NCBI RefSeq assembly: GCF_005144475.1
Contig: NZ_SWJZ01000030.1
Location: forward strand, 54,295 to 118,294
Source of the DNA: Rhodobacter capsulatus
Lineage (GTDB): Bacteria; Pseudomonadota; Alphaproteobacteria; Rhodobacterales; Rhodobacteraceae
DNA length: 64,000 nucleotides
Direction: 5' to 3'
Shown here: positions 43,238 to 52,805 of the stretch, in pieces
How the letters are laid out: each line of letters begins with the position of its first letter
Numbering within the stretch: position 1 is the stretch's first letter
Position numbers and translations under genes: made by a program
The notes under the pieces: model-generated
What the model was told of the DNA's origin: nothing
The model's database searches: none
The model's input: the letters and a program-made list of their open reading frames with translations, nothing else

Positions 43238-46200
43238 CCTTGCTGTCTAAATTTGTCGCGATCGACCGTCGCTTCGCCCGCTCGGCGCGAGTGGATGCCG
43301 ACTTGAAAGGAACTCCGCCGCTCGTCGGCTATGTGATGCAGGCGAGCGTTGCTAAGGCGCTGACGACGCTTGCGAGCAGCCAGATCGCCTCGAAGCAAGG
43401 TGCGTTTACTTGGACTGGGCCTTACGGGGGCGGCAAGTCGAGCGCGGCGCTTCTGCTCGCCAATCTGATCGCCGGCGGCCCAGAGAATCGCAAGATTGCA
43501 CAAAAGATCGCGGGCAAAGAGCTCAGCGCTCTCTATCGACAGGCCTTTCCTGAAGACGCCGGCTCGTGGCACGTCGTCGCGGTGACAGGCAGCCGAATGC
43601 GCCTGCGGGATGCAATCGCCGATGCTGCGTCGATCACTTTCAGCTGGGACGCGGCGACTAGGGATGCGGCGGTTAGAAGTGATGAAGCTCTGATCTCTAT
43701 GGTCCAGGCTTCAGGTGCGGACAGCAGCAGCGGAACGTTGGTTGTGCTTGATGAACTCGGCAAGTTGCTCGAGCATGAAGCAAGTGATGGTGGAGATATC
43801 CACCTTCTCCAGGATATCGCCGAGTATGCTTCGCGCAGCAATGGACGGCTTGTTGTCATCGGCATCCTACATCAGTCATTTGAACAGTATGCCGCGCGCG
43901 CTGCGCGGGACGCGCGTCAGGAATGGGCGAAAGTACAAGGACGCTTCCACGACATTGCCTTTCTCAGCGGAGCAGATGAGACAGTCGCTTTGCTTGGTCG
44001 AGCGATATCCTGCAAGACGAAGCCCGGGGTTGCAGAGGTAAACGCTTTGGCCGTAGCCAAGGCTGTGGCCCTCCGCAGACCAACAGAAGTCGATGTACTG
44101 TCTCGAGCCTTGGCCCAGACCTGGCCTTTGAATCCGGTCACTTCCCTCCTCCTAGGGCCAGTCTCGCGCGCCAGGTTTGCGCAAAACGAACGCAGTGTCT
44201 TCGGCTTCTTGAGCTCTGCTGAACCCAACGGGTTCCAAGAGTTCCTTCAGTCTACCGACAACGGCGAAGCTACATATGATCCTGCGCGCCTCTGGGACTA
44301 TTTGTCATCAAACTTTGGCATGGCGCTCGCGAGCGGCAACGATGGTGGCCGGTTCAGCCTTGCTTTCGAGGCAATTGAGCGGGCTGCAGCAAAAGGCACT
44401 GACCTCCACGTTGCGTTGACCAAAGCTGCAGCGATCATTGAGTTCTTCCGAAACGGGTCCGGCCTTGCACTTGCGGATGACATTCTCGCCTACGCCGTCC
44501 CTGGAGTGGCCGATGATGAGCGCCGCGCCGCCATCGCCAACCTGCTCGACTGGGCAGTCCTAATTCGGCAGCCGAGGCTCAATGGATACGCGCTTTTTGC
44601 TGGAAGTGATTTCGACCTAGACGAGGCCGTTACGCGCTCGATCACGCCGATCGACACCGCACAACTTGCAGGGATCCCGCAACGCGTTGGACTTGGCTTC
44701 GTCACGGCTAAGCGCCACTATTTCTTGAGTGGTGCCCTACGAACTTTTGAAATTACTCTGCAACTTGTTGGCAAAACCGATACCGGCAAAAGTGTTGCTG
44801 CAGAGATCTTAGCGAGGCAGGAGCGTGGCAGTGGCGCGTTGATCCTCCTCTTGGATGACGGATCGATGGGCTACGAGGGGCTCGGCCAGCTATGCAAGTC
44901 GGTCGCTTGCTTGCTGAAAGATAGTCGTCGAATTTTTGCCATAGGCGAAACGACCGAGGGTGGCGCCGTCTGCGCCAGCGCTGTTGAACTCATCGCTGTC
45001 GAGCGCGTGTTCCGTGATCACCCGCAGCTCGAAGGTGATCGCATCGCTAGACGAGAACTCGCTGCGCGACAATCACAGAGTGTCGATACATTGCACCGTA
45101 CACTCGAAAGGGCCCTTGCCAGTGCCAAATGGGTGCTTTCACCAAAACCCGACCTTGCCACTTCGACCTCACTCGCTTCGGTGGCAAGCGCCCTCGCTGA
45201 TGCGGGTTTTCCCGACACGCCAATTCTCAAAAGTGAGCTTCTGCAGCGCGACCGTCCTTCATCTAACTCGATGGCGGCACTACGAGATCTGGCGCATGCT
45301 ATGGTCAGCCGATACGGCTCCAAAGACCTAGGAATAAGCGGCTATCCTGCAGAACTGGGGTTGTACCTTACAGTGGTGAAACCGTTCGGCCTTCATCGAG
45401 AGATCGAGCCCGGATGCTTCGACTTCGCTGCCCCAGACGATAGCGCGGAAGGGCGGTCCTTGCAGCCCGCTTGGTCAGTGATTGACCAAGCTGGCGATCA
45501 GAACCTGGAGCAGATATACGGGCTATGGGCCAAACCGCCTATTGGCCTCAAAGCCGGCGTTATGCCGGTGCTGGCGCTTTCTTACATGCTCGCAAATCGA
45601 TCGAGAGTCGCCGTCTATATCGATGGGGTTTTCCAAACCGCTATCGACGATGTCACCGTCGACAAGCTCCTGCAGCGTCCAGCTGATTTTCGGTTACGGA
45701 AGATCGACAGGTCCGTCCGTGAGACCGCGTTCTTGGGCGGTCTCGCCCGCTATTTCGGCCTTAAGGACGAGATCGGTTCGCTTCCTGTCGCTCAAGCGCT
45801 CTTCCAACGCTTTGAGGCGTTGCCGCCCTATGCTGCAAGGACACATCGGGTAAGCGCGGATGCACAACTTGTCAGGCGTGTCGTGCTGAAAGCCAGCGAT
45901 CCTGAGGGGATGTTCTTTGACGCACTGCCGGAGGCCTTTCCTGAGAGGCTGACGCCCGACCTAGTTTTGAGTGCCTTGGCGGAGTGCGAAGCAGCCTACC
46001 CAACGCTTTTGGAAGAGCTGCGTGCGGTATCGGCACGCGCCCTCGGCGTCGATCCAGCAACTTTTCGGGGTGTCGCGGAGCGTGCCGCCACTACTCAAGG
46101 GCTTACCAACGACTACAATTTTGAGGCCTTCGCGGCGCGCGCTGCTGCTATCGAGACGGGGACCGGCGACATTGAAGGCTTGGTCAGTATGCTTTTGCAT

Positions 46201-46548
46201 CGCCCAGCACGCAACTGGTCGGACCGAGATCGTGAGCAAGCACTTACCGAAGTTGCGCGCTACGGTCGCCGGTTCCGCGAACTTGAGGCACTAGCGGTCG
46301 TTCGGGATCGCCGCTCACATACAGAGGCCCTTGCGTTGGTTGTGGGGCTGGATCCGCTCACTCCTCCGTTGATGCGAAGCTTTGTTCTCACCGATCTGGA
46401 GAAAATTGCCGCAGCGAACCTAGCCGATCGAGTTTTGGCAACGCTGGGCGCCGATCAAGCCGATCGCCAAATGCAATTGGCTGCTCTCGCTCGGGCTGTT
46501 GCAAGTTTGGCCGCAGATGAGTCGGAAGAAGAGGAAAAAACAGCATGA
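43234..46548 (+). CDS. sspC: SspC: large P-loop ATPase of the Ssp system
   Basis: 1104-residue protein with Walker A TGPYGGGKSSAA (about residues 61-72) and Walker B GTLVVLDELGKLLE (about 167-180). The N-terminal ATPase domain is followed by a very long helical region without recognised domains. In Ssp systems SspC is an ATPase required for the single-stranded phosphorothioate modification together with SspA, SspB and SspD. It overlaps sspB and sspD by 4 bp each. Some stretches read lower in GC than the flanking element. Confidence 0.88.
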   Translation: MTLLSKFVAIDRRFARSARVDADLKGTPPLVGYVMQASVAKALTTLASSQIASKQGAFTWTGPYGGGKSSAALLLANLIAGGPENRKIAQKIAGKELSALYRQAFPEDAGSWHVVAVTGSRMRLRDAIADAASITFSWDAATRDAAVRSDEALISMVQASGADSSSGTLVVLDELGKLLEHEASDGGDIHLLQDIAEYASRSNGRLVVIGILHQSFEQYAARAARDARQEWAKVQGRFHDIAFLSGADETVALLGRAISCKTKPGVAEVNALAVAKAVALRRPTEVDVLSRALAQTWPLNPVTSLLLGPVSRARFAQNERSVFGFLSSAEPNGFQEFLQSTDNGEATYDPARLWDYLSSNFGMALASGNDGGRFSLAFEAIERAAAKGTDLHVALTKAAAIIEFFRNGSGLALADDILAYAVPGVADDERRAAIANLLDWAVLIRQPRLNGYALFAGSDFDLDEAVTRSITPIDTAQLAGIPQRVGLGFVTAKRHYFLSGALRTFEITLQLVGKTDTGKSVAAEILARQERGSGALILLLDDGSMGYEGLGQLCKSVACLLKDSRRIFAIGETTEGGAVCASAVELIAVERVFRDHPQLEGDRIARRELAARQSQSVDTLHRTLERALASAKWVLSPKPDLATSTSLASVASALADAGFPDTPILKSELLQRDRPSSNSMAALRDLAHAMVSRYGSKDLGISGYPAELGLYLTVVKPFGLHREIEPGCFDFAAPDDSAEGRSLQPAWSVIDQAGDQNLEQIYGLWAKPPIGLKAGVMPVLALSYMLANRSRVAVYIDGVFQTAIDDVTVDKLLQRPADFRLRKIDRSVRETAFLGGLARYFGLKDEIGSLPVAQALFQRFEALPPYAARTHRVSADAQLVRRVVLKASDPEGMFFDALPEAFPERLTPDLVLSALAECEAAYPTLLEELRAVSARALGVDPATFRGVAERAATTQGLTNDYNFEAFAARAAAIETGTGDIEGLVSMLLHRPARNWSDRDREQALTEVARYGRRFRELEALAVVRDRRSHTEALALVVGLDPLTPPLMRSFVLTDLEKIAAANLADRVLATLGADQADRQMQLAALARAVASLAADESEEEEKTA

Positions 46549-47384
46549 GTCGAGAACGACACATTCTGGGGGTTTCCGGGGGTCGTGACAGTGCTGCCCT
46601 GGCTGTTTACATGCGCCAACACCATCCGACGCTACCGGTCGAATATTTCTTCACAGACACTGGGAAAGAGCTCCCAGAGGTCTATGAGTTCTTGGACAGG
46701 CTTGAGGGTTTCCTTGGAAAGCCAATTGCACGTCTGAACCCGGACCGAGACTTCGACTTCTGGCTGTCAGAGTACGGAAATTTCTTGCCGTCGCCCCGAA
46801 CACGCTGGTGCACTCGCCAACTCAAATTGAGGCCGCTGGAGCATTGGCTTCGGGACGACCTCGAGTCAGGAACAGTGGTCCACTCCTACGTTGCCATTCG
46901 ATCTGATGAGCCGAGCCGCGAGGGCTACCAGTCGACCCATCCGAACATGAAAGTACACTTGCCTCTCCGTGACGCCGGGATAGATCGCGCCGGTGTGCTT
47001 GAAATTCTCAGTCAGGCGGAAGTTGGTGAACCCGCCTATTACAGTTGGCGATCCAGATCAGGCTGTACCTTCTGCTTCTACCAACAGAAGATCGAGTGGG
47101 TAAGATTGGCCGAGCACCACCCGGAGCGCTTTAAGGAAGCCGTGGCCTATGAGAAAACGGCTCTGAATGACGGCTCCCCCTTCACCTGGACCCAAGGTGA
47201 AAGCCTTACAGAGCTGATCAACCCCAAGCGCGTTGAGCAGATAAAGCTGGACTACGAGCAGCGCAGGGAGCGACTGCGCCGAAGCCGAAGGATCAACCCG
47301 CTATCAGCGCGTACCCCAGATTCCGTCGATGAAGCATATGGGATCGACGAGGACGCGGGTGGTTGTGTCATCTGCCACAAGTAG
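46545..47384 (+). CDS. sspD: SspD: PAPS-reductase/ATP-pyrophosphatase-like protein (DndC-related)
   Basis: 279 residues. The PP-loop SGGRDS (11-16) would adenylate the DNA phosphate or sulfur carrier; FFTDTGKELPEVYEFL follows, as in PAPS reductases and DndC. Cysteines at C89 (TRWCTRQ), C174 and C177 (GCTFCFY) and C274/C277 (CVICHK) can bind an iron-sulfur cluster, as in DndC. It is the last gene of sspABCD, and its stop lies 12 bp from the sspH stop with a shared hairpin. Confidence 0.9.
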   Translation: MSRERHILGVSGGRDSAALAVYMRQHHPTLPVEYFFTDTGKELPEVYEFLDRLEGFLGKPIARLNPDRDFDFWLSEYGNFLPSPRTRWCTRQLKLRPLEHWLRDDLESGTVVHSYVAIRSDEPSREGYQSTHPNMKVHLPLRDAGIDRAGVLEILSQAEVGEPAYYSWRSRSGCTFCFYQQKIEWVRLAEHHPERFKEAVAYEKTALNDGSPFTWTQGESLTELINPKRVEQIKLDYEQRRERLRRSRRINPLSARTPDSVDEAYGIDEDAGGCVICHK

Positions 47385-47411
47385 GTCAGCCCGACTTTAC
47401 ACAGGCTGACC
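47384..47411. terminator. hairpin shared by the convergent sspD and sspH ends
   Basis: Perfect arms GGTCAGCC (47384-47391) and GGCTGACC (47404-47411) with a 12-base loop. It spans the 12-bp gap and both stop codons (sspD TAG 47382-47384, sspH TAA 47397-47399). Likely bidirectional terminator or RNA stabiliser; no T-run follows on either strand. Confidence 0.55.
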
Positions 47412-50400
47412 ATCGTAAGTCGCAATCGCGTCAACCGCCCGCTCAATGTCATCATCTGAAAGGTAAGGCGCCTGCGCGAAGATGATGCTTGGCTCGCCCG
47501 AAAGACGAGCAGCCAGATGGCCGAGACCGAGCAATTGCTCGGCACCTTTCACACCTAGGGCAATTTCGGATGTCCCTACACTTGCTACTTTCAGGATTAG
47601 CCGGTTGCCGAGGTTGTCACGAAGCTGCATTGGCATCACGTTCGCATCGGGACGTTGCGCCGCAAAGATCAAGTGGATCCCAGCTGCACGTGCTTTGACC
47701 CCCAAACGAGAGACATTTGCGGTTACGGCGGCCTTATAGTCTTCGGTGAGCATCCACTCAGCAAACTCATCGTGGATCAGAAACTTAAGCGGCAACCTGT
47801 CTTGAGATGTCACCTTTGCATTGAAGGTCCGAATGTCCCGAGCGCCATTTGCTCGGAACAGTTCGTAACGTCGTTCCATCTCAGCAATTAGGGTCTCCAT
47901 GACCCCCATCGCCTGATCTTGCGACACGATGACTCCTCCTTGGAGGTGGGGCAAGCGCTCGATAGCAGCGTAGTCCACACCCATCTTCGGATCAATGAGA
48001 TGTATGTGTGCGAGAGCGCTTGGGTTCGTTGCCGCGATGTCCAGAAGGAGAGCTTGGATCAAAACAGACTTCCCGCTGCCAGTTGCCCCGGCGACCAAGG
48101 TATGCGGTTCATGGGCCTGGCCTCCGCCGAACCCTCCACCCAGGTTCAGATAGAGAATTTCGCCGTCGAGCTCCTTCAGCCCAAGCACGAACGACGTGTT
48201 CACGCCGTTTGCATTTCGGTTGATTTCCCGCCGAGCCCAGACATCCCATAGAGAGACAATCTGGCGCTGCGGCCGAGCAACACCCACAACGATCTCGCCG
48301 GGCAGAGGCGAGATCGAAATCAACCGTAACCCGTGTGTGGTGAGCAAAGCGGACTGCCGCGCTTCAATGTCTTCGACCCTTAGGCGATCACTGCCGAGAA
48401 ACCGGATCAGTGCCGCGTTTGGAGTCAATCTTGTCCCGACGATCTTGGCCTGAAGATTATACCCTAAGAGGGCTGTCCGCAGTTTTTGCGCGGTCTGCTC
48501 CAACCAGCTGTCTTCCTCCGCCGAGGCGGCCTTGGTTGTCTCGGCGTTACGCTGGACCAACTCTTGAAGCGTAGCCTGCGACAGCTCTGGGTGACCTTCG
48601 CTTTCAGTCGGCGCAGTCGAAGTGGAGGTCGGGACATGATCAACCGACCCACTTTCTTCCTCCGTCACTGCGACCAATTCGGGACTGAAAAGATCACGAT
48701 CAGCGCTCGGTTCAGTGGTAATGCCGCTCGAAATGCCCGAGCCCTCAGTCGGAGCAGGCGGTTTGGGAATGACTTCATCAATGGCGTCTTCATCATCATC
48801 GAAGTCACTTATGGTTGGTGTAGGCAGAGCCCCCTTTGGGTCAATAGAGATCGTGTTGGTCCAATCCACTCTCGCTGCAGGCTCTCGATAAGCCGCCTGA
48901 TCCCAGGGCTTGACCTCGCCAAGGGCGGATCGAAGGCTCGCAAGTGTCGCTCGTGCTTCATAGGCCTTGATCAGTTGGCGAAGGCCTTCGCGGCTAAAGG
49001 TTTCTTGGAGCCCATTTGCGATATCGACCAGCAGATCTTGCTCCCCGAGCGAACTTCCGTCATCCGCAGGACCGGATACAAAAATGTGCGAATACCCTCG
49101 CATGTCGATGGGCACAGATCCTCTGCGAATCCCATCCCGAACACGCTCAAGAAGGGCGGCGTTCCCGAGCGCCGCCGTTCCATCGAGCAAAAGATCTGCG
49201 ATGCGCGACAACCAAAGGTCCCGGTCCAGACGACCGGGATCACCAAACAGCGCATCGTCCATCCGAGCGACCGTATGCCGCAACTGTTGTCGTGACTTGC
49301 GAGAAGCTTCCGAAAGCCCTGTGGCATTGATGTACTTTGCCTCGGTAATGATCGCTCGAAGTTGAGCATCACCATTCGGCCCCGACGTAACAGACAGGGC
49401 AAGTATATCTGCGATCCCTTCCTCGCGCTGTCCGAGCCACTCTGCATAGTCGTCGAGTAGAAACCAAGCGATTGTGGCACTATCGCCCAGCTCTTCGGCG
49501 ACCAAGGCCCGACTGAGCACCAAGCCGATCAGTTCACCTGCCGAAACACCGCGCTTCGCAGCACGAAGCACAATATCTCCCGAGATGGCGGCAGCATCGT
49601 CAATCATCCGCTTTGCGAGCGCAGACAACCTCTCCTCACTGATACCCAAGGAAAGTTCGGCGAGACGTCGCCTGACCAAGACATGCAGAATCCGCAGTTC
49701 AGAAGTCGAGGAAACGACCATGTTTCGGCCGTGGGAACGCTGCCGCCTGTACCGAATAACGTTTATGCCTTGGGCGGCAAGTTGTCGCTTGTCGAGAAGG
49801 TCATCATATGTCGCAACCCATTCAGCAAGAGAATGGACCTCGTCGAACATCAACTTCAGGCTTTGATCTTGGAACGAGATCTGCCGGGCGGGGATGTAGT
49901 GCTCATTTGCGCTGTGCGACTGACGCCGAATGATGCAAGCGACAGCGTCTACATAAGCCCAACCCGCGTCTGGCTGCCTGGGGCATGTTAGATAGCTCGT
50001 CGCCTTGAGTTCATCCTCCGCAGTAACGCGTCGGTAGGACCAACGTGCCGGCACATGTTCCAGCATTGTTGGGTTATGAGCCTCAGCAGGGACCGAGAAC
50101 CATGCCTCCTTTGCCTGCCGCGACACGACGTCATGGAGGAAAGCTACATCGATTTCGCGAGTAGTTCCGTCACTGGCAGGACTTCCACTGTCTAGCATTA
50201 CTCCGATGCGTAGCTTGGACATGAAGTTCCGCGACGTTTCACTGACAACCACCGCATCAGGATCGCCATCGGAACGGTCCAATAGCTCCCCGTAGACATG
50301 TCCAAGCTTCGAACGATCGCGATGCCGAACCAAAACATTGCAGTGCACTTCGTCTTGGTCCTGGACAGAGCTCAGCGCATTCACTGTCGCGAGCGGGAGA

Positions 50401-52805
50401 CCTGCCGCATCGCAATTGTACAGCATGATACTCAGATTTGAGCCCTCGTGTGGCTGTAGGTCGAGGTAACGCTCAATGAGTCCCCGGATCTGCTTGGCAG
50501 CTTCAGCGGGGTCGACATCCGTCGACGCTTCGGATGGATCTCGGACCGGGCGTTCAAGCAGCGAGTAGTCATTCACGGTCCCGGTCTCTGCCAAAAGCAC
50601 TGGTTCGGTACCGTCGTAGCCAACCGCGATTTCTGGATAGAGTGGGTGGGCAAGCTCTTCTCTCAGATCCGAAAAGAAGAGTCTCGAGTCACCAAAATTG
50701 ACATCAACGTCGGAAAGCAAGTAGTCGATCAGGCCGGTCAACGATCTGGCCTTTACAGCAGTGCCCGCGAGGCGCATTGGATGCCACGGGGCAACAATGG
50801 CGGAGGGCGCTCCACCGGTGACTTGGACTGTTCCGATGGCCAGAACTGGCTCCCAAAGGTCACGACGGTTGATGTCGCCGCTAGCGTGCACTTGGAGGCT
50901 TCGAAGCAAATCGGCATACGAGTTCGCCTGCTCAAGAAGCACTGACGACGCATATCCGGACCTCTGCAGGTCGCTCAAGGCGCTGCAGTAAAGGTCAGAA
51001 AATCTCCTCCAAGCCGCCTCTATGGCCTGCCCGCCAGCTGCAGTTACGCGGCCACCTGAAAGTGCAAGCTTCAACTGCTTTGGAAAGAGCTTTCCGATGT
51101 CATCGCCCACATTTGTTCGCGGCACCAATGAACCTGCGTCCTGGCCGAAGGCTGGCTGCAGCGTTCCGACATCGGCCAGTGAAACGGACTGCAGGGCCCC
51201 TTTCTGACTGACCGAAAGTCTTGCGACCTTGCCACGCACCAAAGGGCGCTTGAGGAGACGAGCGATCTCGTGCGGCAGCTCAAGACCTATGGCATTCGGT
51301 TGGGCCTGCCAAATCAATTGCACAACGGCGCGATCCGCACCGGCACCAGTCCCAGTCTCCAGGGCGATATCGAACTTGATCTGAAGGCTTGAGCGCGACG
51401 TAGAAACGTTCTTGCGATACTTCTTTCGACGCTTGGCGCTCTCAAGTAGCGCTTCATACTCAAACAGATGAGGGACATCCCAAAGGACGTTCGGCCCCAT
51501 CAACGGCTTCAGACCTCTGTAGCGCAAACCGAATGCAAGGCCGACATCGGCGTTGATATCCAACCATTGGCCTTTCGTTCGGCGGGAGGATCTGATGACC
51601 AGTTTGCGCGCGCCGACAGAGGGCGTAACTTGTCCGAAAAGCCGCTCTACAGCCCGCAGTAAACCGTCGGAAAAATCGCCACATTCAATTGGGCGCCCGA
51701 ATATGAAGCGCTCCCACTTCGCCCTCAGCGATCTGTCTTGCGCAAGATCTTCCCTGTGACTTTCAAAGAAGTCACGATCGTCGTCTCGCGTTTCTTTAAG
51801 CGATCGCTTCTTGAGGAGATTAAGGTACTCGATATCGGCGTCACTCAATCGCCCAGGTAGATCGAACTCAAAGAAATTCATTGTCTCTTCGGGAAGGGTC
51901 GTCTTCTTCTGCTTAAGCCCGGAAAAGAGCTGCAGAATATTTTCCGCTTCCCACTCGAAGGCAGCAAGCTCCGCTGCTTCCGGGCCCCAACTGGGCGCAG
52001 CCTCGATGAACTTCTCGATGGTCGTATGCGCTTCGACGACGATCTCATCGCGCACCACTTCAAAATGGGAACGAAGCTCCTCGCTATCGATGACTTGACG
52101 ATTCGACCGCTGTTTGACCAACAACGGCTTCCGATCTGTGACGAGTTTCTCGTACATCCGTTTCCATCGAGGCGCCTGCCCAGAGTCCTTTTCACGGATA
52201 CTGAGAAAGTAGCCACTGTCGCGAGGCAAGTGTAGGGCAGGAAGTGCCCAACCCAAAGCTTCCACAACCGGCTTGGACTGTTCCGCAACACAGAGGCGGG
52301 TCTGAGCAACGTAGTGAGAAATTTGATGCAGCGTCCAGTCATCGGCCGCATTCAGTCCTCGGAGGGCAGCCTTCCAAATGCCGACTTGGCTTTCAGGCAG
52401 TCCCAAGCCCGCGCTTGCCGACTCTACCCACGGATGAGGATCCTCCGTGAGTTGCTTGGCACCGAGCAAGGTAACATCCTGCAGGGAAGCGCCCTGATCA
52501 TCGTCCGTGTTGGCAAGTAAAAGGGCTGGCCTGTCGCAGTCCGCATTCCGGATCGCAACAGTGCGCTCGTCCGTCACAATATGATCAGGCAACTCGTATC
52601 CGGCCACCAAAGACCTGGGAATCGCAATCTTTAGGCGCAGATCGGTAGCTGGATCCTTCAGCAATGCTGTTACGATGGCGGCAACCTGCTCACCGGTCAG
52701 GCGATCAAGCAGGAAACGCGCAACTCCGTCATCGTCGGCCAAACTGTTGAGACGCATGCGAAGAGACTGGGCGCCTGCAGCGCCGATGAGTTCTGAAGGT
52801 TTCAC
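47397..52805 (-). CDS. sspH: SspH: large FtsK/HerA-type ATPase with nuclease-like motif (DptH-related)
   Basis: 1802-residue protein, the largest of the restriction module. The C-terminal 230 residues form an FtsK/SpoIIIE-like motor: Walker A GATGSGKS (to S1580, K1579) and Walker B FLIHDEFAEW (D1679-E1680). Mid-protein, IADILAL (D1133) and IITEAKY (E1155, K1157) make a D-X21-E-X-K pattern of the PD-(D/E)XK nuclease kind. The first 1000 residues are unassigned. In the known system SspFGH damages DNA lacking phosphorothioate. A GTG start overlaps the sspG stop by 4 bp. Confidence 0.85.
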   Translation of the reverse strand: MKPSELIGAAGAQSLRMRLNSLADDDGVARFLLDRLTGEQVAAIVTALLKDPATDLRLKIAIPRSLVAGYELPDHIVTDERTVAIRNADCDRPALLLANTDDDQGASLQDVTLLGAKQLTEDPHPWVESASAGLGLPESQVGIWKAALRGLNAADDWTLHQISHYVAQTRLCVAEQSKPVVEALGWALPALHLPRDSGYFLSIREKDSGQAPRWKRMYEKLVTDRKPLLVKQRSNRQVIDSEELRSHFEVVRDEIVVEAHTTIEKFIEAAPSWGPEAAELAAFEWEAENILQLFSGLKQKKTTLPEETMNFFEFDLPGRLSDADIEYLNLLKKRSLKETRDDDRDFFESHREDLAQDRSLRAKWERFIFGRPIECGDFSDGLLRAVERLFGQVTPSVGARKLVIRSSRRTKGQWLDINADVGLAFGLRYRGLKPLMGPNVLWDVPHLFEYEALLESAKRRKKYRKNVSTSRSSLQIKFDIALETGTGAGADRAVVQLIWQAQPNAIGLELPHEIARLLKRPLVRGKVARLSVSQKGALQSVSLADVGTLQPAFGQDAGSLVPRTNVGDDIGKLFPKQLKLALSGGRVTAAGGQAIEAAWRRFSDLYCSALSDLQRSGYASSVLLEQANSYADLLRSLQVHASGDINRRDLWEPVLAIGTVQVTGGAPSAIVAPWHPMRLAGTAVKARSLTGLIDYLLSDVDVNFGDSRLFFSDLREELAHPLYPEIAVGYDGTEPVLLAETGTVNDYSLLERPVRDPSEASTDVDPAEAAKQIRGLIERYLDLQPHEGSNLSIMLYNCDAAGLPLATVNALSSVQDQDEVHCNVLVRHRDRSKLGHVYGELLDRSDGDPDAVVVSETSRNFMSKLRIGVMLDSGSPASDGTTREIDVAFLHDVVSRQAKEAWFSVPAEAHNPTMLEHVPARWSYRRVTAEDELKATSYLTCPRQPDAGWAYVDAVACIIRRQSHSANEHYIPARQISFQDQSLKLMFDEVHSLAEWVATYDDLLDKRQLAAQGINVIRYRRQRSHGRNMVVSSTSELRILHVLVRRRLAELSLGISEERLSALAKRMIDDAAAISGDIVLRAAKRGVSAGELIGLVLSRALVAEELGDSATIAWFLLDDYAEWLGQREEGIADILALSVTSGPNGDAQLRAIITEAKYINATGLSEASRKSRQQLRHTVARMDDALFGDPGRLDRDLWLSRIADLLLDGTAALGNAALLERVRDGIRRGSVPIDMRGYSHIFVSGPADDGSSLGEQDLLVDIANGLQETFSREGLRQLIKAYEARATLASLRSALGEVKPWDQAAYREPAARVDWTNTISIDPKGALPTPTISDFDDDEDAIDEVIPKPPAPTEGSGISSGITTEPSADRDLFSPELVAVTEEESGSVDHVPTSTSTAPTESEGHPELSQATLQELVQRNAETTKAASAEEDSWLEQTAQKLRTALLGYNLQAKIVGTRLTPNAALIRFLGSDRLRVEDIEARQSALLTTHGLRLISISPLPGEIVVGVARPQRQIVSLWDVWARREINRNANGVNTSFVLGLKELDGEILYLNLGGGFGGGQAHEPHTLVAGATGSGKSVLIQALLLDIAATNPSALAHIHLIDPKMGVDYAAIERLPHLQGGVIVSQDQAMGVMETLIAEMERRYELFRANGARDIRTFNAKVTSQDRLPLKFLIHDEFAEWMLTEDYKAAVTANVSRLGVKARAAGIHLIFAAQRPDANVMPMQLRDNLGNRLILKVASVGTSEIALGVKGAEQLLGLGHLAARLSGEPSIIFAQAPYLSDDDIERAVDAIATYDGQPV

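Noticed and set aside
41078..47384. Classical dnd (DndABCDE) system
   Set aside because: The second gene is DUF4007 (SspB), the third is a P-loop ATPase without an SMC-like DndD layout, and no DndE or DndB is present; this fits Ssp instead.
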